The notes beneath the pieces are model-generated. The model was not told the origin of the DNA. It saw nothing but the letters and a program-made list of their open reading frames with translations, and did not search any database. A DNA stretch of 44,885 nt from Bacteroides sp. CAG:709 (GTDB lineage Bacteria > Bacteroidota > Bacteroidia > Bacteroidales > UBA932): positions 108,224 to 153,108 of the forward strand of contig FR882195.1 in assembly GCA_000434935.1 (NCBI GenBank). The letters are read 5' to 3'. Below are positions 22,428 through 31,433 of the stretch, one piece after another (positions within the stretch are counted from its first letter, which is position 1; every line of letters begins with the position of its first letter). A program made the translations under genes and the position numbers.

Positions 22428-24659
22428 TTACTTCGTGCGGAATTCCACTGTGCCTCTGATATCGTCAGATGCTGCTGCGAAATATGCAGTGAAGGTGTGG
22501 GCAGGATCGAGAACCCAGCTATGTGATTCTGCATTGAAATAAGCTAGATCGGATGCAGGAATCTCGAATTTGACGGTCTTGGTCTCGCCTGGAGCCAGAC
22601 TCACTTTCTCGAAGGCCTTGAGTTCCTTTGCCGGACGGTCGAGGACAGGAGACTGCTCGCCGATGTAGAGCTGTACGACCTCTTTTCCTTCACGGGAACC
22701 GATGTTCTTTACCTTTACAGATGCCTTCAATGTGCCATTTGCGGAAACTGACGAGCTTGCCTTGAAATCGCTGTATTCGAATTCCGTATAGCTGAGTCCA
22801 TGGCCGAAAGCGAACAACGGCTTGATTTCCTTGGTGTCGAACCAGCGGTAACCGACATAGATGCTTTCCTTGTATTTCACGTCAGGGCCGCAAGTGTATG
22901 CGTCAAGAGCATGAGCAGGGGAGTCCTCGATTTTTACAGGGAAGGTGAACGGAAGCTTGCCGCTTGGATTTACCTTGCCGAAAACAACGTCAGCAATGGA
23001 ATTGCCGGCCTGAGAACCGCAATACCAGCACTCTACGATAGCCGGTACCTGTGCTGCCCACGGCATTGCGACAGCATTTCCGCTGATGATGCAGACAGCG
23101 AGATTAGGATTGGCTGCAGCGAGCGCCTCTATGACATTGTCCTGATTATATGGAAGGCCGTAGGCGGTTCTGTCACCGCCTTCGCTGTCCTGATGGTAGT
23201 CTTTGTTAAGACCGCCGAAGAAAAGCACGACATCAGCCTCGGCAGCGGCCTTGGCTGCATCTTCTATCAGCTGTTCCTCGGAACGTGTCTCCGAGAGATC
23301 CTGTCCGGTGCTCACGCCGTTGTAGGAATTCGATGTGCTGCCGGCATAGCCTCTTTCGTAGATGACCTCAGCCTTGTCGCCGACAGCCTCCATGATGCCT
23401 TCGAGAGGGGAAACCTCGTGTTTTACTTTCAATGATGATGAGCCTCCGCCCACTGTCATCATTTTCAATGCGTTTTCACCTACTACCAATATCTTTTTCG
23501 CTGACGCAATGTCGACAGGAAGCACCTTTGAACCTGTGGCTGTAGCATTGTTCTTGAGAAGGACGATGCCGTCTGCACCTATCTGGCGGGCAGCTTCCAG
23601 ATGCTCAGGTGAATTGATCGAACCGAAAGGCTTCTTGGAGTTCATTGAAGTGCGGAAAATGAGCTTCAGGACTCTTCCCGCTTTGTCGTCCAATGTCTTG
23701 AGTGAAGCTCTGCCGTCGCGGAGGCGCTCCAGATATGGATCTGCGAGCATGTAGCTGTCATAATTTGTCTTGCCCTTGGTGGTCAGGCCGTCTGTCCACG
23801 TGCCGTACTCCAGGTCAAGCCCGTATGCGGCAGCCTGGTCTGGATCATGCGCTCCGCCCCAGTCGCTGATGACTGCACCGTCGAAGTTCCACTCTCCTTT
23901 GAGAATGTCATCCAGCAGATATTTGTTATGGCAGACATGCTGGCCTTTGTAAAGGTTGTAGGACGCCATCAATGACCATGCTCCACCTTTCTGTACGCCC
24001 TTCTTGAATGCCGGGAGGTAGATTTCGTACAATGCCCTGTCATCCACCTGTACATCGGCCGTGTGGCGGTTGCATTCCTGATCGTTAAGTGCATAATGTT
24101 TCAGACATACGGCAACTCCGTTCTTCTGCACCTCTTCAATATAAGGTACGCACATCTCTCCGGCGAGGAACGGATCTTCACCCATGTACTCGAAATTTCT
24201 TCCGTTATACGGTGTCCTGTAAATGTTTACGCCAGGTCCGAGCAATACGTCTTTCTCGCGATAACGTGCCTCTTCGCCGATGCTCTTTCCGTACAATGCC
24301 GATGCTTCGCGGTCCCAAGTAGCTGCAAGACAGCTCAATGCCGGGAAGGCGGTGCAGGAGTCATTGGTCCATCCGGCCTGGTCCCATTCATTCCATTTCA
24401 CTTCCGGACGGATGCCGTGAGGCCCGTCGGTGCACCAGAGTTCGGGGATTCCAAGACGTTGTACTCCAGGTGAAGAAAATTTGCTCTGCGCATGCAGGAT
24501 TGCCACTTTTTCTTCCATTGTCATTCTGGAAAGAGCATCCGCCACTCTTTCATCAATGTCGCGGCTTTCGTCCAGGTAAACAGGAAGTTCCGTTTGTACG
24601 GAACATGACGAAAGCGCCAATAGCCCCATAGCTAGGGCTGAAATAAGGTTATTTTTCAT
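22428..24659 (-). CDS. Glycoside hydrolase family 3 lipoprotein (beta-glucosidase-like)
   Basis: A 743-residue GH3 enzyme that releases terminal beta-linked sugars by a retaining mechanism. The signal peptide ends in a lipobox (LLALSSC, Cys19), so it is anchored to a membrane. The N-terminal (beta/alpha)8 domain has DGPHGIR, KHYALNDQECNRHT and the nucleophile Asp266 in GAVISDWGGAHD. The second domain (about 360-590) has the usual GGxxKDYHQDSEGGDRT and SGKLPFTFP parts. A fibronectin-III-like domain closes the protein (about 640-743). Beta-glucosidase or beta-xylosidase activity is likely; the linkage is not certain. It starts six bases after the AraC regulator stop codon, so the regulator is its first operon partner, and the rhamnose genes diverge from the other side of the regulator. 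Confidence 0.93.
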   Translation of the reverse strand: MKNNLISALAMGLLALSSCSVQTELPVYLDESRDIDERVADALSRMTMEEKVAILHAQSKFSSPGVQRLGIPELWCTDGPHGIRPEVKWNEWDQAGWTNDSCTAFPALSCLAATWDREASALYGKSIGEEARYREKDVLLGPGVNIYRTPYNGRNFEYMGEDPFLAGEMCVPYIEEVQKNGVAVCLKHYALNDQECNRHTADVQVDDRALYEIYLPAFKKGVQKGGAWSLMASYNLYKGQHVCHNKYLLDDILKGEWNFDGAVISDWGGAHDPDQAAAYGLDLEYGTWTDGLTTKGKTNYDSYMLADPYLERLRDGRASLKTLDDKAGRVLKLIFRTSMNSKKPFGSINSPEHLEAARQIGADGIVLLKNNATATGSKVLPVDIASAKKILVVGENALKMMTVGGGSSSLKVKHEVSPLEGIMEAVGDKAEVIYERGYAGSTSNSYNGVSTGQDLSETRSEEQLIEDAAKAAAEADVVLFFGGLNKDYHQDSEGGDRTAYGLPYNQDNVIEALAAANPNLAVCIISGNAVAMPWAAQVPAIVECWYCGSQAGNSIADVVFGKVNPSGKLPFTFPVKIEDSPAHALDAYTCGPDVKYKESIYVGYRWFDTKEIKPLFAFGHGLSYTEFEYSDFKASSSVSANGTLKASVKVKNIGSREGKEVVQLYIGEQSPVLDRPAKELKAFEKVSLAPGETKTVKFEIPASDLAYFNAESHSWVLDPAHTFTAYFAAASDDIRGTVEFRTK

Positions 24660-24665
24660 ATTGTG

Positions 24666-25586
24666 TCAAATGTTTTCCAATTTTGGCTGGGTATATCTGT
24701 CCCCGGCGTTGAACTTGCTTCTGTACTCTTTCGGTGACATTCCCGCCTCACGCAGGAACATTGCCGAAAAATACGAAGCGTCATCGAAATTCAGACGCCA
24801 TGCTATTTCCTTGATGCTGAATTCAGATTCTGACAGCAGTCTGCATGCTTCCTGTATTCGCAAGCCGAGAATGTATTTGGCGGGGGAGATGCCGGTGAGT
24901 TCCCGGAACTTTTTCCGGAACCAGGAATAACTCATTCCCGTGTCCCTGGCGATTTCCTCCAAATCCAGATTTTCATTGAAACGGCTTCTGATCAGGTGTT
25001 TGGCAGTATCTATTTTTTCTGAAACATAGTCAGTCGGTACGTCATGGTTCGTGTCGCGGTATACTGCAAGGCCCAGAAGCATATTGACAGTACCTGCCAG
25101 ATATTGCTGATATGACGGCTTTTCCTGTATGGCGATTTTTATCGCGTCATTGTAAATGGAGACAATGTCTTCGCTGACTCCTACCCTATATATGGTCTTC
25201 GACAAGAAGCCGAGTTTCGCCCTTTCATCGATTACGGGACCTTTGAATCCGATCCAATACTCTTCCCATCCTGTCTCCCTGTCCGGCGTATAGCTATGCC
25301 AGACCCCGGGGCGGAGCAAAATCATTTCTCCACAATTTATCTGTGTGACATTGCCTTTTTCATCATACATCGTACCTTTTCCGGAATGGATGTAAAGCAA
25401 TTGCCAACTGTCCAGAATCCTTCCCTTGTTTACATTGAAAAAGAAGCCTTCCGGATGTTTTTCCGCAGGCGGATAGCTGACATAGTCCTTTTCTATCGTC
25501 TGAGTGCCTACAGTGTTGATAGTGATTCCCCATTGTTCGTCCTTTTTGGCACTGAGGAGATATTTTATGCTCTGAATATTGTCCAT
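24666..25586 (-). CDS. AraC-family regulator with cupin sensor, probably for rhamnose/GH3 genes
   Basis: A 306-residue cytoplasmic activator. The N-terminal half (about 55-150) is a cupin-like sugar-sensing domain (GKGTMYDEKGNVTQINCGEMILLRPGVWHSYTP in parts). The C-terminal part (about 205-300) holds two helix-turn-helix units (LEEIARDTGMSYSWFRKKFRELTGISPAKYI and IKEIAWRLNFDDASYFSAMFLREAGMSPKEYR in parts), the AraC signature. It lies six bases upstream of the GH3 lipoprotein gene and is divergent from rhaB across a 140-base gap. In Bacteroides the rhamnose genes are controlled by an AraC protein, RhaR, encoded beside them, so this gene may be RhaR; equally it may respond to a product of the GH3 enzyme. 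It has a perfect -7 element upstream. Confidence 0.88.
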   Translation of the reverse strand: MDNIQSIKYLLSAKKDEQWGITINTVGTQTIEKDYVSYPPAEKHPEGFFFNVNKGRILDSWQLLYIHSGKGTMYDEKGNVTQINCGEMILLRPGVWHSYTPDRETGWEEYWIGFKGPVIDERAKLGFLSKTIYRVGVSEDIVSIYNDAIKIAIQEKPSYQQYLAGTVNMLLGLAVYRDTNHDVPTDYVSEKIDTAKHLIRSRFNENLDLEEIARDTGMSYSWFRKKFRELTGISPAKYILGLRIQEACRLLSESEFSIKEIAWRLNFDDASYFSAMFLREAGMSPKEYRSKFNAGDRYTQPKLENI

Positions 25587-25604
25587 GATCGTTCATGCAT
25601 CGTT

Positions 25605-25612
25605 CAAATTTA
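25605..25612 (-). promoter_or_regulatory. -7 promoter element of the AraC-GH3 unit
   Basis: The minus strand reads TAAATTTG, a perfect match, 18 bases before the regulator ATG at 25586. The -33 partner is weak. On the other strand of this 140-base divergent gap, TTAATTTG at 25698-25705 is a one-mismatch -7 element for rhaB, whose ATG is at 25727. Confidence 0.45.
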
Positions 25613-25726
25613 CGAAAAAAATAGACGTAATCCAGTATAAAATCAAAAAACAATATTTTAATGTCATATCATTATTCATGAAGAAGATGAAATCCCTTTA
25701 ATTTGCGATTGATTAATAACACTAAA

Positions 25727-27205
25727 ATGGCATCTGTAGCAATCGATCTGGGAGCGACCAGCGGTCGTGTCGTTCTGGGGAAATATACCGAGGACGGAAT
25801 TCAAATGTCTGAAATTCATAGGTTTCAGAATAATATCATCAAGGTGAATGGGCGAAACTATTGGGATTTGCTGGGGCTTTGGCATGATATTCTGACAGGT
25901 CTCCGCAAAGCGTCGGCTTCCGGAGAGACGATAGAATCTGTCGGTGTGGATACATGGGGCGTGGATTTCGTTCTGCTCGGCAAGGACGGCCATTTCCTGT
26001 CCCAGCCGCGTTCATACCGTGACAGTTATACGTGTGGCGTTCCTGGAAAATTCTTCCACAAGATTCCAAAGGAGACGCTCTACAAGAAGACCGGAATCCA
26101 GATAATGGATTTCAATACCGTTTTTCAGCTGTATGCAATGCAGCAGGAAGGCAATTCTTCTCTGTCGGCGGCTGACAAATTGCTGTTCGTTCCGGATGCG
26201 ATAACCTGGATGCTTTCAGGAAATCAAGTCTGTGAATACACCATTCTTTCGACATCGGCGCTGATGAATCCGGAAACCCATGATTTCGATGATGACGTGC
26301 TGTCAGCGGCAGGGCTTTCCAGAGATTTGTTCGGAAAAATCGTCATGCCGGGAGAAATTGTAGGAATGCTTACCGACGAAGTGGCTGCCGAAACCGGACT
26401 CGGCAAGATTCCGGTAATCGCTGTGGCTGGGCACGATACGGGGTCTGCCGTTGCAGCCGTACCTGCGACTGATGACCATTTCGCCTATTTGAGTTCCGGA
26501 ACGTGGTCGCTGATGGGAATTGAAGTGCCGTCGCCGATTGTCACGGAAAAGTCATTCGAAATGAATTTCACCAATGAAGGTGGGGCCGAAGGCAATATCC
26601 GGTTCCTGAAAAATATCACCGGAATGTGGCTGCTGGAGAGATGCCGCGCGGCATGGGAAAAGGAAGGCCGGAAATATACATATCCGCAGATTGTTTCAAT
26701 GATGGAGGGCGTGGAGCCGTTCAGATGTTTCATTGACCCTGACGATCCTGCATTTGCGAATCCTGATGACATGCCGACAGCGATAAGGGAATATTGTTCG
26801 GAGCATGGCGAGGTCCCGCCTTCCGGTGATGCGGAGTTCATCCGTTGCATCTTCGAGTCGCTGGCATTGAAATACCGCTTGGTACTCAAGCACTTGCGGG
26901 AACTTTCAGGAAAGGATATCGAACGTCTGCATGTGATCGGGGGCGGTTCGCTCAATGCCGCGCTGGATCAGATGATTGCGGATTCATTGGGGATTCCTGT
27001 GATTGCCGGACCTGCTGAAGCCACCACTGCCGGGAACCTGATGGCGCAGTTCGTGGGTTTGGGTTTTGCTGATTCAATGTCAGGAATGCGCAAGGCTCTT
27101 GCCTCCGACAGTTCATTGAGACGGTTCGAACCTGTAAACAAGGAAATATGGGATGCTGCATATCAGCGTTTTTTAAGGATTACTAAAGCTATTACCAGAC
27201 TATAA
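25727..27205 (+). CDS. rhaB: L-rhamnulokinase
   Basis: The 492-residue kinase phosphorylates L-rhamnulose to L-rhamnulose 1-phosphate. It is a member of the FGGY family: the N-terminal phosphate loop is VAIDLGATSGRVVLG (4-18), GVDTWGVDFVLLG follows near 70, and in the C-terminal domain AVAGHDTGSAVAAVP, YLSSGTWSLMG and HVIGGGSLNAALDQMIADSLGIPVIAGPAEATTAGN in parts form the rhamnulokinase pattern. Length matches the family (about 490). The start is ATG 25727, not the TTG eight codons earlier. The gene order is kinase, isomerase, aldolase, with gaps of 11 and 39 bases, which is an operon. No rhamnose permease is included. Confidence 0.95.
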   Translation: MASVAIDLGATSGRVVLGKYTEDGIQMSEIHRFQNNIIKVNGRNYWDLLGLWHDILTGLRKASASGETIESVGVDTWGVDFVLLGKDGHFLSQPRSYRDSYTCGVPGKFFHKIPKETLYKKTGIQIMDFNTVFQLYAMQQEGNSSLSAADKLLFVPDAITWMLSGNQVCEYTILSTSALMNPETHDFDDDVLSAAGLSRDLFGKIVMPGEIVGMLTDEVAAETGLGKIPVIAVAGHDTGSAVAAVPATDDHFAYLSSGTWSLMGIEVPSPIVTEKSFEMNFTNEGGAEGNIRFLKNITGMWLLERCRAAWEKEGRKYTYPQIVSMMEGVEPFRCFIDPDDPAFANPDDMPTAIREYCSEHGEVPPSGDAEFIRCIFESLALKYRLVLKHLRELSGKDIERLHVIGGGSLNAALDQMIADSLGIPVIAGPAEATTAGNLMAQFVGLGFADSMSGMRKALASDSSLRRFEPVNKEIWDAAYQRFLRITKAITRL

Positions 27206-27216
27206 ATCATCACATT

Positions 27217-28470
27217 ATGAAAACTGAACTTATAAACGGAGCATACGCGATCGCGAAGGAACGCTATGCGGAATTTGGAATTGATACCGAAAAAGTAATC
27301 GGACAGCTTCAGGATTTCCATCTCAGCATGCATTGCTGGCAGGCTGATGACGTGAAAGGCTTCGAGGTGCAGGCCGGTGCGCTTTCCGGAGGTATTCAGG
27401 CTACAGGAAATTATCCCGGTGCAGCCCGCAACATCGACGAACTTCGTGCCGACATCCTCAAGGCGAAGAGCCTTATTCCGGGTACGCACAGATTGAACCT
27501 TCACGAAATTTATGGTGACTTTAAAGGCAAAGTGGTTGACCGTAACGAGGTTACGCCTGAGTATTTCCAGAGTTGGATAGAGTGGGGCAAAGATAACAAT
27601 ACCATGTTGGACTTCAATTCCACTTCATTTTCACATCCCAAGAGCGGTAATCTTTCACTCGCCAATCCGGACAAGGGAATCCGCGATTTTTGGGTGGAGC
27701 ATACCAAACGGTGCCGTGAAATCGCTGACGTCATCGGCAAGGCACAGGGTGATCCATGTATAATGAACGTGTGGGTGCATGATGGATGTAAAGACGTGTC
27801 TGTCAATCATTTCCTTTATCGTACACTCTTGAAGGAGTCTCTCGACAGAATCTTTGCCGAGAAGAAGGACAACATGAAGGACTGCATCGAGGGCAAGGTC
27901 TTCGGTATCGGTCTGGAGAGCTTTACTGTTGGTTCTCATGATTTCTATACTGCTTATGCAGCGAAGAACGGCAAGATTCCTACTATTGATACTGGACATT
28001 ATCACCCTACGGAAAGCCCTGCGGACAAAGTTTCCGCTTTGCTTTGTTTCGTTCCGGAACTGATGTTGCATGTAAGCCGCCCGATAAGATGGGACTCCGA
28101 CCATGTCACCATAATGGACGACAATACCATGGAACTGTTCTCGGAAATCGTGCGTGCAGGTGCTCTTGACCGCGTTCATTACGGCCTGGATTATTTCGAT
28201 GGCGCCATGAACCGCGTAGGAGCATACGTGACAGGTTCACGTGCCGCACAGAAGGCTATGTTGCGTGCACTTCTGAAACCGGTGGCAATGATTTCCAAAT
28301 ATGAGATGGAAGACCGTCATTTCGAGGTACTTGCGCTGGAGGAAGAATGCAAGGCGCTTCCTTGGAATGCAGTATATGACGAGTTCTGTCTCCGCAATGA
28401 TGTTCCTGTCGGCAGCGATTTCATTGCCGAGGTGCAGCAATATGAGAAAGATGTGACATCTAGAAGGTAA
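27217..28470 (+). CDS. rhaA: L-rhamnose isomerase
   Basis: The 417-residue enzyme interconverts L-rhamnose and L-rhamnulose in the cytoplasm using Mn2+/Zn2+. Family features are QDFHLSMHCWQADDVKGFE near 30, GTHRLNLHEIYGD near 90 and DFNSTSFSHPK near 130. The metal-site stretches GIGLESFTVGSHDFYTAY and TGHYHPTE (about 255-270), and RPIRWDSDHVTI with HYGLDYFDGAMNR (about 290-330) follow. The size is normal. It lies 11 bases after rhaB. All active-site blocks appear intact, so a functional isomerase is expected. Confidence 0.97.
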   Translation: MKTELINGAYAIAKERYAEFGIDTEKVIGQLQDFHLSMHCWQADDVKGFEVQAGALSGGIQATGNYPGAARNIDELRADILKAKSLIPGTHRLNLHEIYGDFKGKVVDRNEVTPEYFQSWIEWGKDNNTMLDFNSTSFSHPKSGNLSLANPDKGIRDFWVEHTKRCREIADVIGKAQGDPCIMNVWVHDGCKDVSVNHFLYRTLLKESLDRIFAEKKDNMKDCIEGKVFGIGLESFTVGSHDFYTAYAAKNGKIPTIDTGHYHPTESPADKVSALLCFVPELMLHVSRPIRWDSDHVTIMDDNTMELFSEIVRAGALDRVHYGLDYFDGAMNRVGAYVTGSRAAQKAMLRALLKPVAMISKYEMEDRHFEVLALEEECKALPWNAVYDEFCLRNDVPVGSDFIAEVQQYEKDVTSRR

Positions 28471-28509
28471 GTTATGAGTATCATTGGTATTTCCTAATTT
28501 GTTCTGATT

Positions 28510-29310
28510 ATGTCAATATTGGATAGTCGCCCGGAATTGAGGCGCGAAATTGAAAAAGTATCTGAAGTCGCCGGTTATCTCTGGGAAAAGGGATGGGCCG
28601 AGCGCAACGGCGGAAACATTGTTGTCAATGTTACCGAATACATTGATGATGAACTGAAATCTCTTCCTGCAATAGCTCCTGTCGTGCCGATGGCGCAGGA
28701 ACTCCCGAACCTGAAAGGCTGCTGGTTTTTCTGCAAGGGAACCAACCGGAGGATGCGTGACCTGGCCAGATTCCCTATGGAGAACGGATCGGTAATCCGC
28801 ATCTGCGACGATTGCCGCAGCTATGAAATAGTCGCTGACAATCCCGTGAAACCGACTTCCGAACTTGCTTCCCATCTGGCGATACATTCGCTGATGCTGA
28901 AGAGAGGGAACGGTTACAAGGCTTCGTTACATACGCATCCGATCGAGCTTGTCGCGCTTACGCATCACCGCCCGTTCCTTGAAAAGGATGTGCTCACGAG
29001 AATGCTATGGTCAATGATTCCGGAGACACGTGCCTTTTGTCCGAAAGGACTTGGAATCATTCCATACGAGATGCCTTCTTCTATCGCACTTGCTGATGCT
29101 ACTGTCGCCCAATTGGATGAATATGACGTAGTCATGTGGGAAAAGCACGGCGTGTGTGCCGTCGGTACGGAAATCGGCGAGGCTTTTGACCAGGTGGACG
29201 TGCTCAACAAGGCGGCACTCATCTACGAGGCGTCGCGCAATATGGGATTCGTTCCGGAGGGTATGTCAGATGAGCAGATGAATGAGCTTAAAGAAGCTTT
29301 TAATCTGTAA
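28510..29310 (+). CDS. rhaD: L-rhamnulose-1-phosphate aldolase
   Basis: The 266-residue class II aldolase splits L-rhamnulose 1-phosphate into dihydroxyacetone phosphate and L-lactaldehyde. The zinc ligands His141 and His143 (LHTHP) and His213 (WEKHGV) are present, as is the probable catalytic Glu118 (PTSELASHLAIH); these positions almost coincide with those of the E. coli enzyme. NGGNIVVNV near 33-41 binds the phosphate. The gene is last of the rhamnose operon and is convergent with the aldose epimerase gene, three bases away. No lactaldehyde reductase follows, so L-lactaldehyde handling must be encoded elsewhere. Confidence 0.96.
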   Translation: MSILDSRPELRREIEKVSEVAGYLWEKGWAERNGGNIVVNVTEYIDDELKSLPAIAPVVPMAQELPNLKGCWFFCKGTNRRMRDLARFPMENGSVIRICDDCRSYEIVADNPVKPTSELASHLAIHSLMLKRGNGYKASLHTHPIELVALTHHRPFLEKDVLTRMLWSMIPETRAFCPKGLGIIPYEMPSSIALADATVAQLDEYDVVMWEKHGVCAVGTEIGEAFDQVDVLNKAALIYEASRNMGFVPEGMSDEQMNELKEAFNL

Positions 29311-29313
29311 ATG

Positions 29314-30438
29314 TTACTTTACGTAAAAACGGAATTCCGTAACTGAACGATATTTCTGGCCCGGTCTCAGTACCGTGCTCGGAAAACGTGGCTGATTCGG
29401 GCTGTCGGGAAAGTGGATGGTCTCCATGAGCATACCACCGAACTTCTCGATCGGCCCGTATTTCCCTTTATATGTACCGTCGAAACTCCTTCCGGTGAAT
29501 GTGAGCAATGCCGGCTCGGTGGTCCATGTCTGCATTCCGCGACCGGATTTGCGGTCATAAAGGTCCGCAGCCTTTCTCAATGTGCCGTCCCAATTCCTGA
29601 CTGCCCAGCATGCTGACATTCCTCTCATTATCCTGAGATGCTCATCCGGCATGTCGATGCGGTAGTCTACGCGGTGCGGCTCCCTGAAATCGAAAGGACT
29701 GCCTTCCACGTGGCGCAGGATGTCAGGGCAGAATTGGGCGTTGTTCTGTATGCATGTATCTGCTTCTACCTGAAGGAGATGGTCCATTACATATCCGCCT
29801 TCATTGCCCTTGAGGTTGAAATATGTATGGTTGGAAAGATTGACTACCGTCGGTTTGTCGGTGGTAGCCTCATACTCGACTCTGACAGTGTTGTTGTCTG
29901 TCAGCCAATATGTTACATTTACATCCATGGTGCCAGGAAAACCCTGCTCGCCGTCCGGACTGACTCTGTGGAACTTGACGCCTGTGCGCCCATCTTCCTT
30001 TACCGGCGTGGCATCCCAGACGAATCTGTCGAAACCCATTGTGCCGCCATGGCATTGAACCGGCTCTCCTCCCAATTTCTCATTGGCGACCAGTTCGTAC
30101 CGCGTACCGTCCAGAGTGAATGCGGCGTGATTGATCCTGTTCCCGAACCTGCCGATGACAGGACCGATGAATCTGTCTTTCTTCTCGAAATTTTCAATGT
30201 CTCCGAATCCGACGACCACATCGCCGTTATGACCTTTCCTGTCCGGCATCATGATGCTGACAATGCGGGCGCCATAATCAAGAAGCTGCATCGAAGCGCC
30301 GCTTCTGTTGGTTATGGTATATAACGTGGTGCTTTCACCGGTGGAAAGTTCACCGAACGGCCGGCTGATGATTTTCGGCTGTTTTCCGGCAGCCGTTACG
30401 CAGACCAAGATGGTCAAAAAGCTTAAAAGTCGTTTCAT
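29314..30438 (-). CDS. galM: Aldose 1-epimerase, exported
   Basis: A 374-residue mutarotase that equilibrates alpha and beta anomers of aldoses. The catalytic acid is His204 (NLSNHTYFNL) and the base Glu339 in METIHFPDSPNQPRFP, followed by STVLRPGQKYRSVTEFRF, a family hallmark. GPVIGRFGNRI near 92 and CHGGTMGFDRFVW near 130 are also conserved. An N-terminal hydrophobic stretch (MKRLLSFLTILVCVTAAG) looks like a signal peptide, so it probably works in the periplasm on sugars released outside. It is 34 bases downstream of the S1/P1 nuclease gene and may share its transcript. It is convergent with the rhamnose operon, and mutarotation of rhamnose would be compatible with that setting. Confidence 0.93.
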   Translation of the reverse strand: MKRLLSFLTILVCVTAAGKQPKIISRPFGELSTGESTTLYTITNRSGASMQLLDYGARIVSIMMPDRKGHNGDVVVGFGDIENFEKKDRFIGPVIGRFGNRINHAAFTLDGTRYELVANEKLGGEPVQCHGGTMGFDRFVWDATPVKEDGRTGVKFHRVSPDGEQGFPGTMDVNVTYWLTDNNTVRVEYEATTDKPTVVNLSNHTYFNLKGNEGGYVMDHLLQVEADTCIQNNAQFCPDILRHVEGSPFDFREPHRVDYRIDMPDEHLRIMRGMSACWAVRNWDGTLRKAADLYDRKSGRGMQTWTTEPALLTFTGRSFDGTYKGKYGPIEKFGGMLMETIHFPDSPNQPRFPSTVLRPGQKYRSVTEFRFYVK

Positions 30439-30472
30439 ATTGGTTTGTCAAGTCGGTTCTTTTCGTATTATC

Positions 30473-31264
30473 TTACTTGAAAATGTCATTCAAGACGGAA
30501 GCGAGTCTTAAACCTGCGCGAAGAAGCTGGTTCTCAACTGTTTCCGACCAGTCGCTCACGTAGTCATAAGAAAGTTTGGAGCCTACGGGAGTGGCATCGT
30601 ATATGGTCTTGCATATCTCGTAAGTCTCTTTTCCCCATGATTGAGGCGTTCCTTCGGCAAGTTTGCGGTTTGTTTCCTTGTCATTGATGTCAATCTGCTC
30701 AACCCACTCGGAATAAGTCCATTTGTGGGCGCTTTCGATTACGCCTGAATCCCAGACTGAATGGAGGTTGGTACCATTACGGAAATATTGGATCTGCCAC
30801 CTGTTGCCGCCGAGGTCGGACTTGTGTCCCATGTGCATTGGACAATGCATGTCGCCGACGAGGTGCACGAGGAATTTAAGCGAAAGTGCCTGCTCCTCCT
30901 TGTTCAGCTTGCCGCTCTTGAGCGCTTCGATCAGCTCTTCCACGGCGCGGATTACATCGCCTTTCTCATTGAGCTTCGCATTTTCGAAAGTCTCGTCAGC
31001 GTCAATGTTCTTGTAATGCCATGTGCTGGTATGTTTGTATTCCGGCGTGTGGCTGGCATTGTCCATCCAATTCGCCCAATACACGATGGATTTCCCGTCG
31101 AGAATCTCGGAAATCTTCTTGTTTGCCTTTTTCGTGAGATGCTTTTCAGCGATCGCGCATGTGACATCATGACCTTTCTGTCCCCAAGAATAGCCGTTGA
31201 CAGACACGGCAAGAAGACCGGCAGCAATGCCGACCATCTTAAATATGCGGTTCAAATTTTTCAT
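30473..31264 (-). CDS. S1/P1-type zinc nuclease, exported
   Basis: A 263-residue secreted nuclease of the S1/P1 family (Zn-dependent phospholipase C/P1 nuclease fold), which degrades single-stranded nucleic acid to nucleotides and may also remove 3'-phosphates. A signal peptide ends at GYS, leaving Trp27 as the mature N-terminus, whose amino group and carbonyl bind zinc in this family. Other ligands are in WGQKGHD (His32), YWANWMD, HTSTWHY, FLVHLVGDMHCPMHMG and GGNRWQIQYFRNGTNLHSVWDSG. Length is typical. It would supply phosphate, nucleosides and bases from environmental DNA and RNA. The aldose epimerase gene follows on the same strand. A -7 element lies immediately upstream of the start codon. 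Confidence 0.94.
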   Translation of the reverse strand: MKNLNRIFKMVGIAAGLLAVSVNGYSWGQKGHDVTCAIAEKHLTKKANKKISEILDGKSIVYWANWMDNASHTPEYKHTSTWHYKNIDADETFENAKLNEKGDVIRAVEELIEALKSGKLNKEEQALSLKFLVHLVGDMHCPMHMGHKSDLGGNRWQIQYFRNGTNLHSVWDSGVIESAHKWTYSEWVEQIDINDKETNRKLAEGTPQSWGKETYEICKTIYDATPVGSKLSYDYVSDWSETVENQLLRAGLRLASVLNDIFK

Positions 31265-31268
31265 GTGG

Positions 31269-31276
31269 CAAATATA
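31269..31276 (-). promoter_or_regulatory. -7 promoter element of the nuclease gene
   Basis: The minus strand reads TATATTTG, a perfect TAnnTTTG, and its last base is five positions before the ATG at 31264. If used, the transcript begins at the start codon; alternatively the second in-frame ATG (codon 10) is the true start. Confidence 0.42.
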
Positions 31277-31433
31277 ATGTTTTTACTCGAATCCAGATGG
31301 CGGTGGCACGTTTTGTTGCATAAATTGGCGATATTTTTTCATGCCTTCAAACCATAATTCCGTTACTTTGCCGATGTGACTGACGGATGACTGTCGGGTT
31401 ATGAAATGACACTGATAAACTAATAATGGAATT

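Noticed and set aside
22428..24659. Alpha-L-rhamnosidase supplying the rhamnose operon
   Set aside because: The catalytic pattern is GH3 (SDW nucleophile), not GH78 or GH106.
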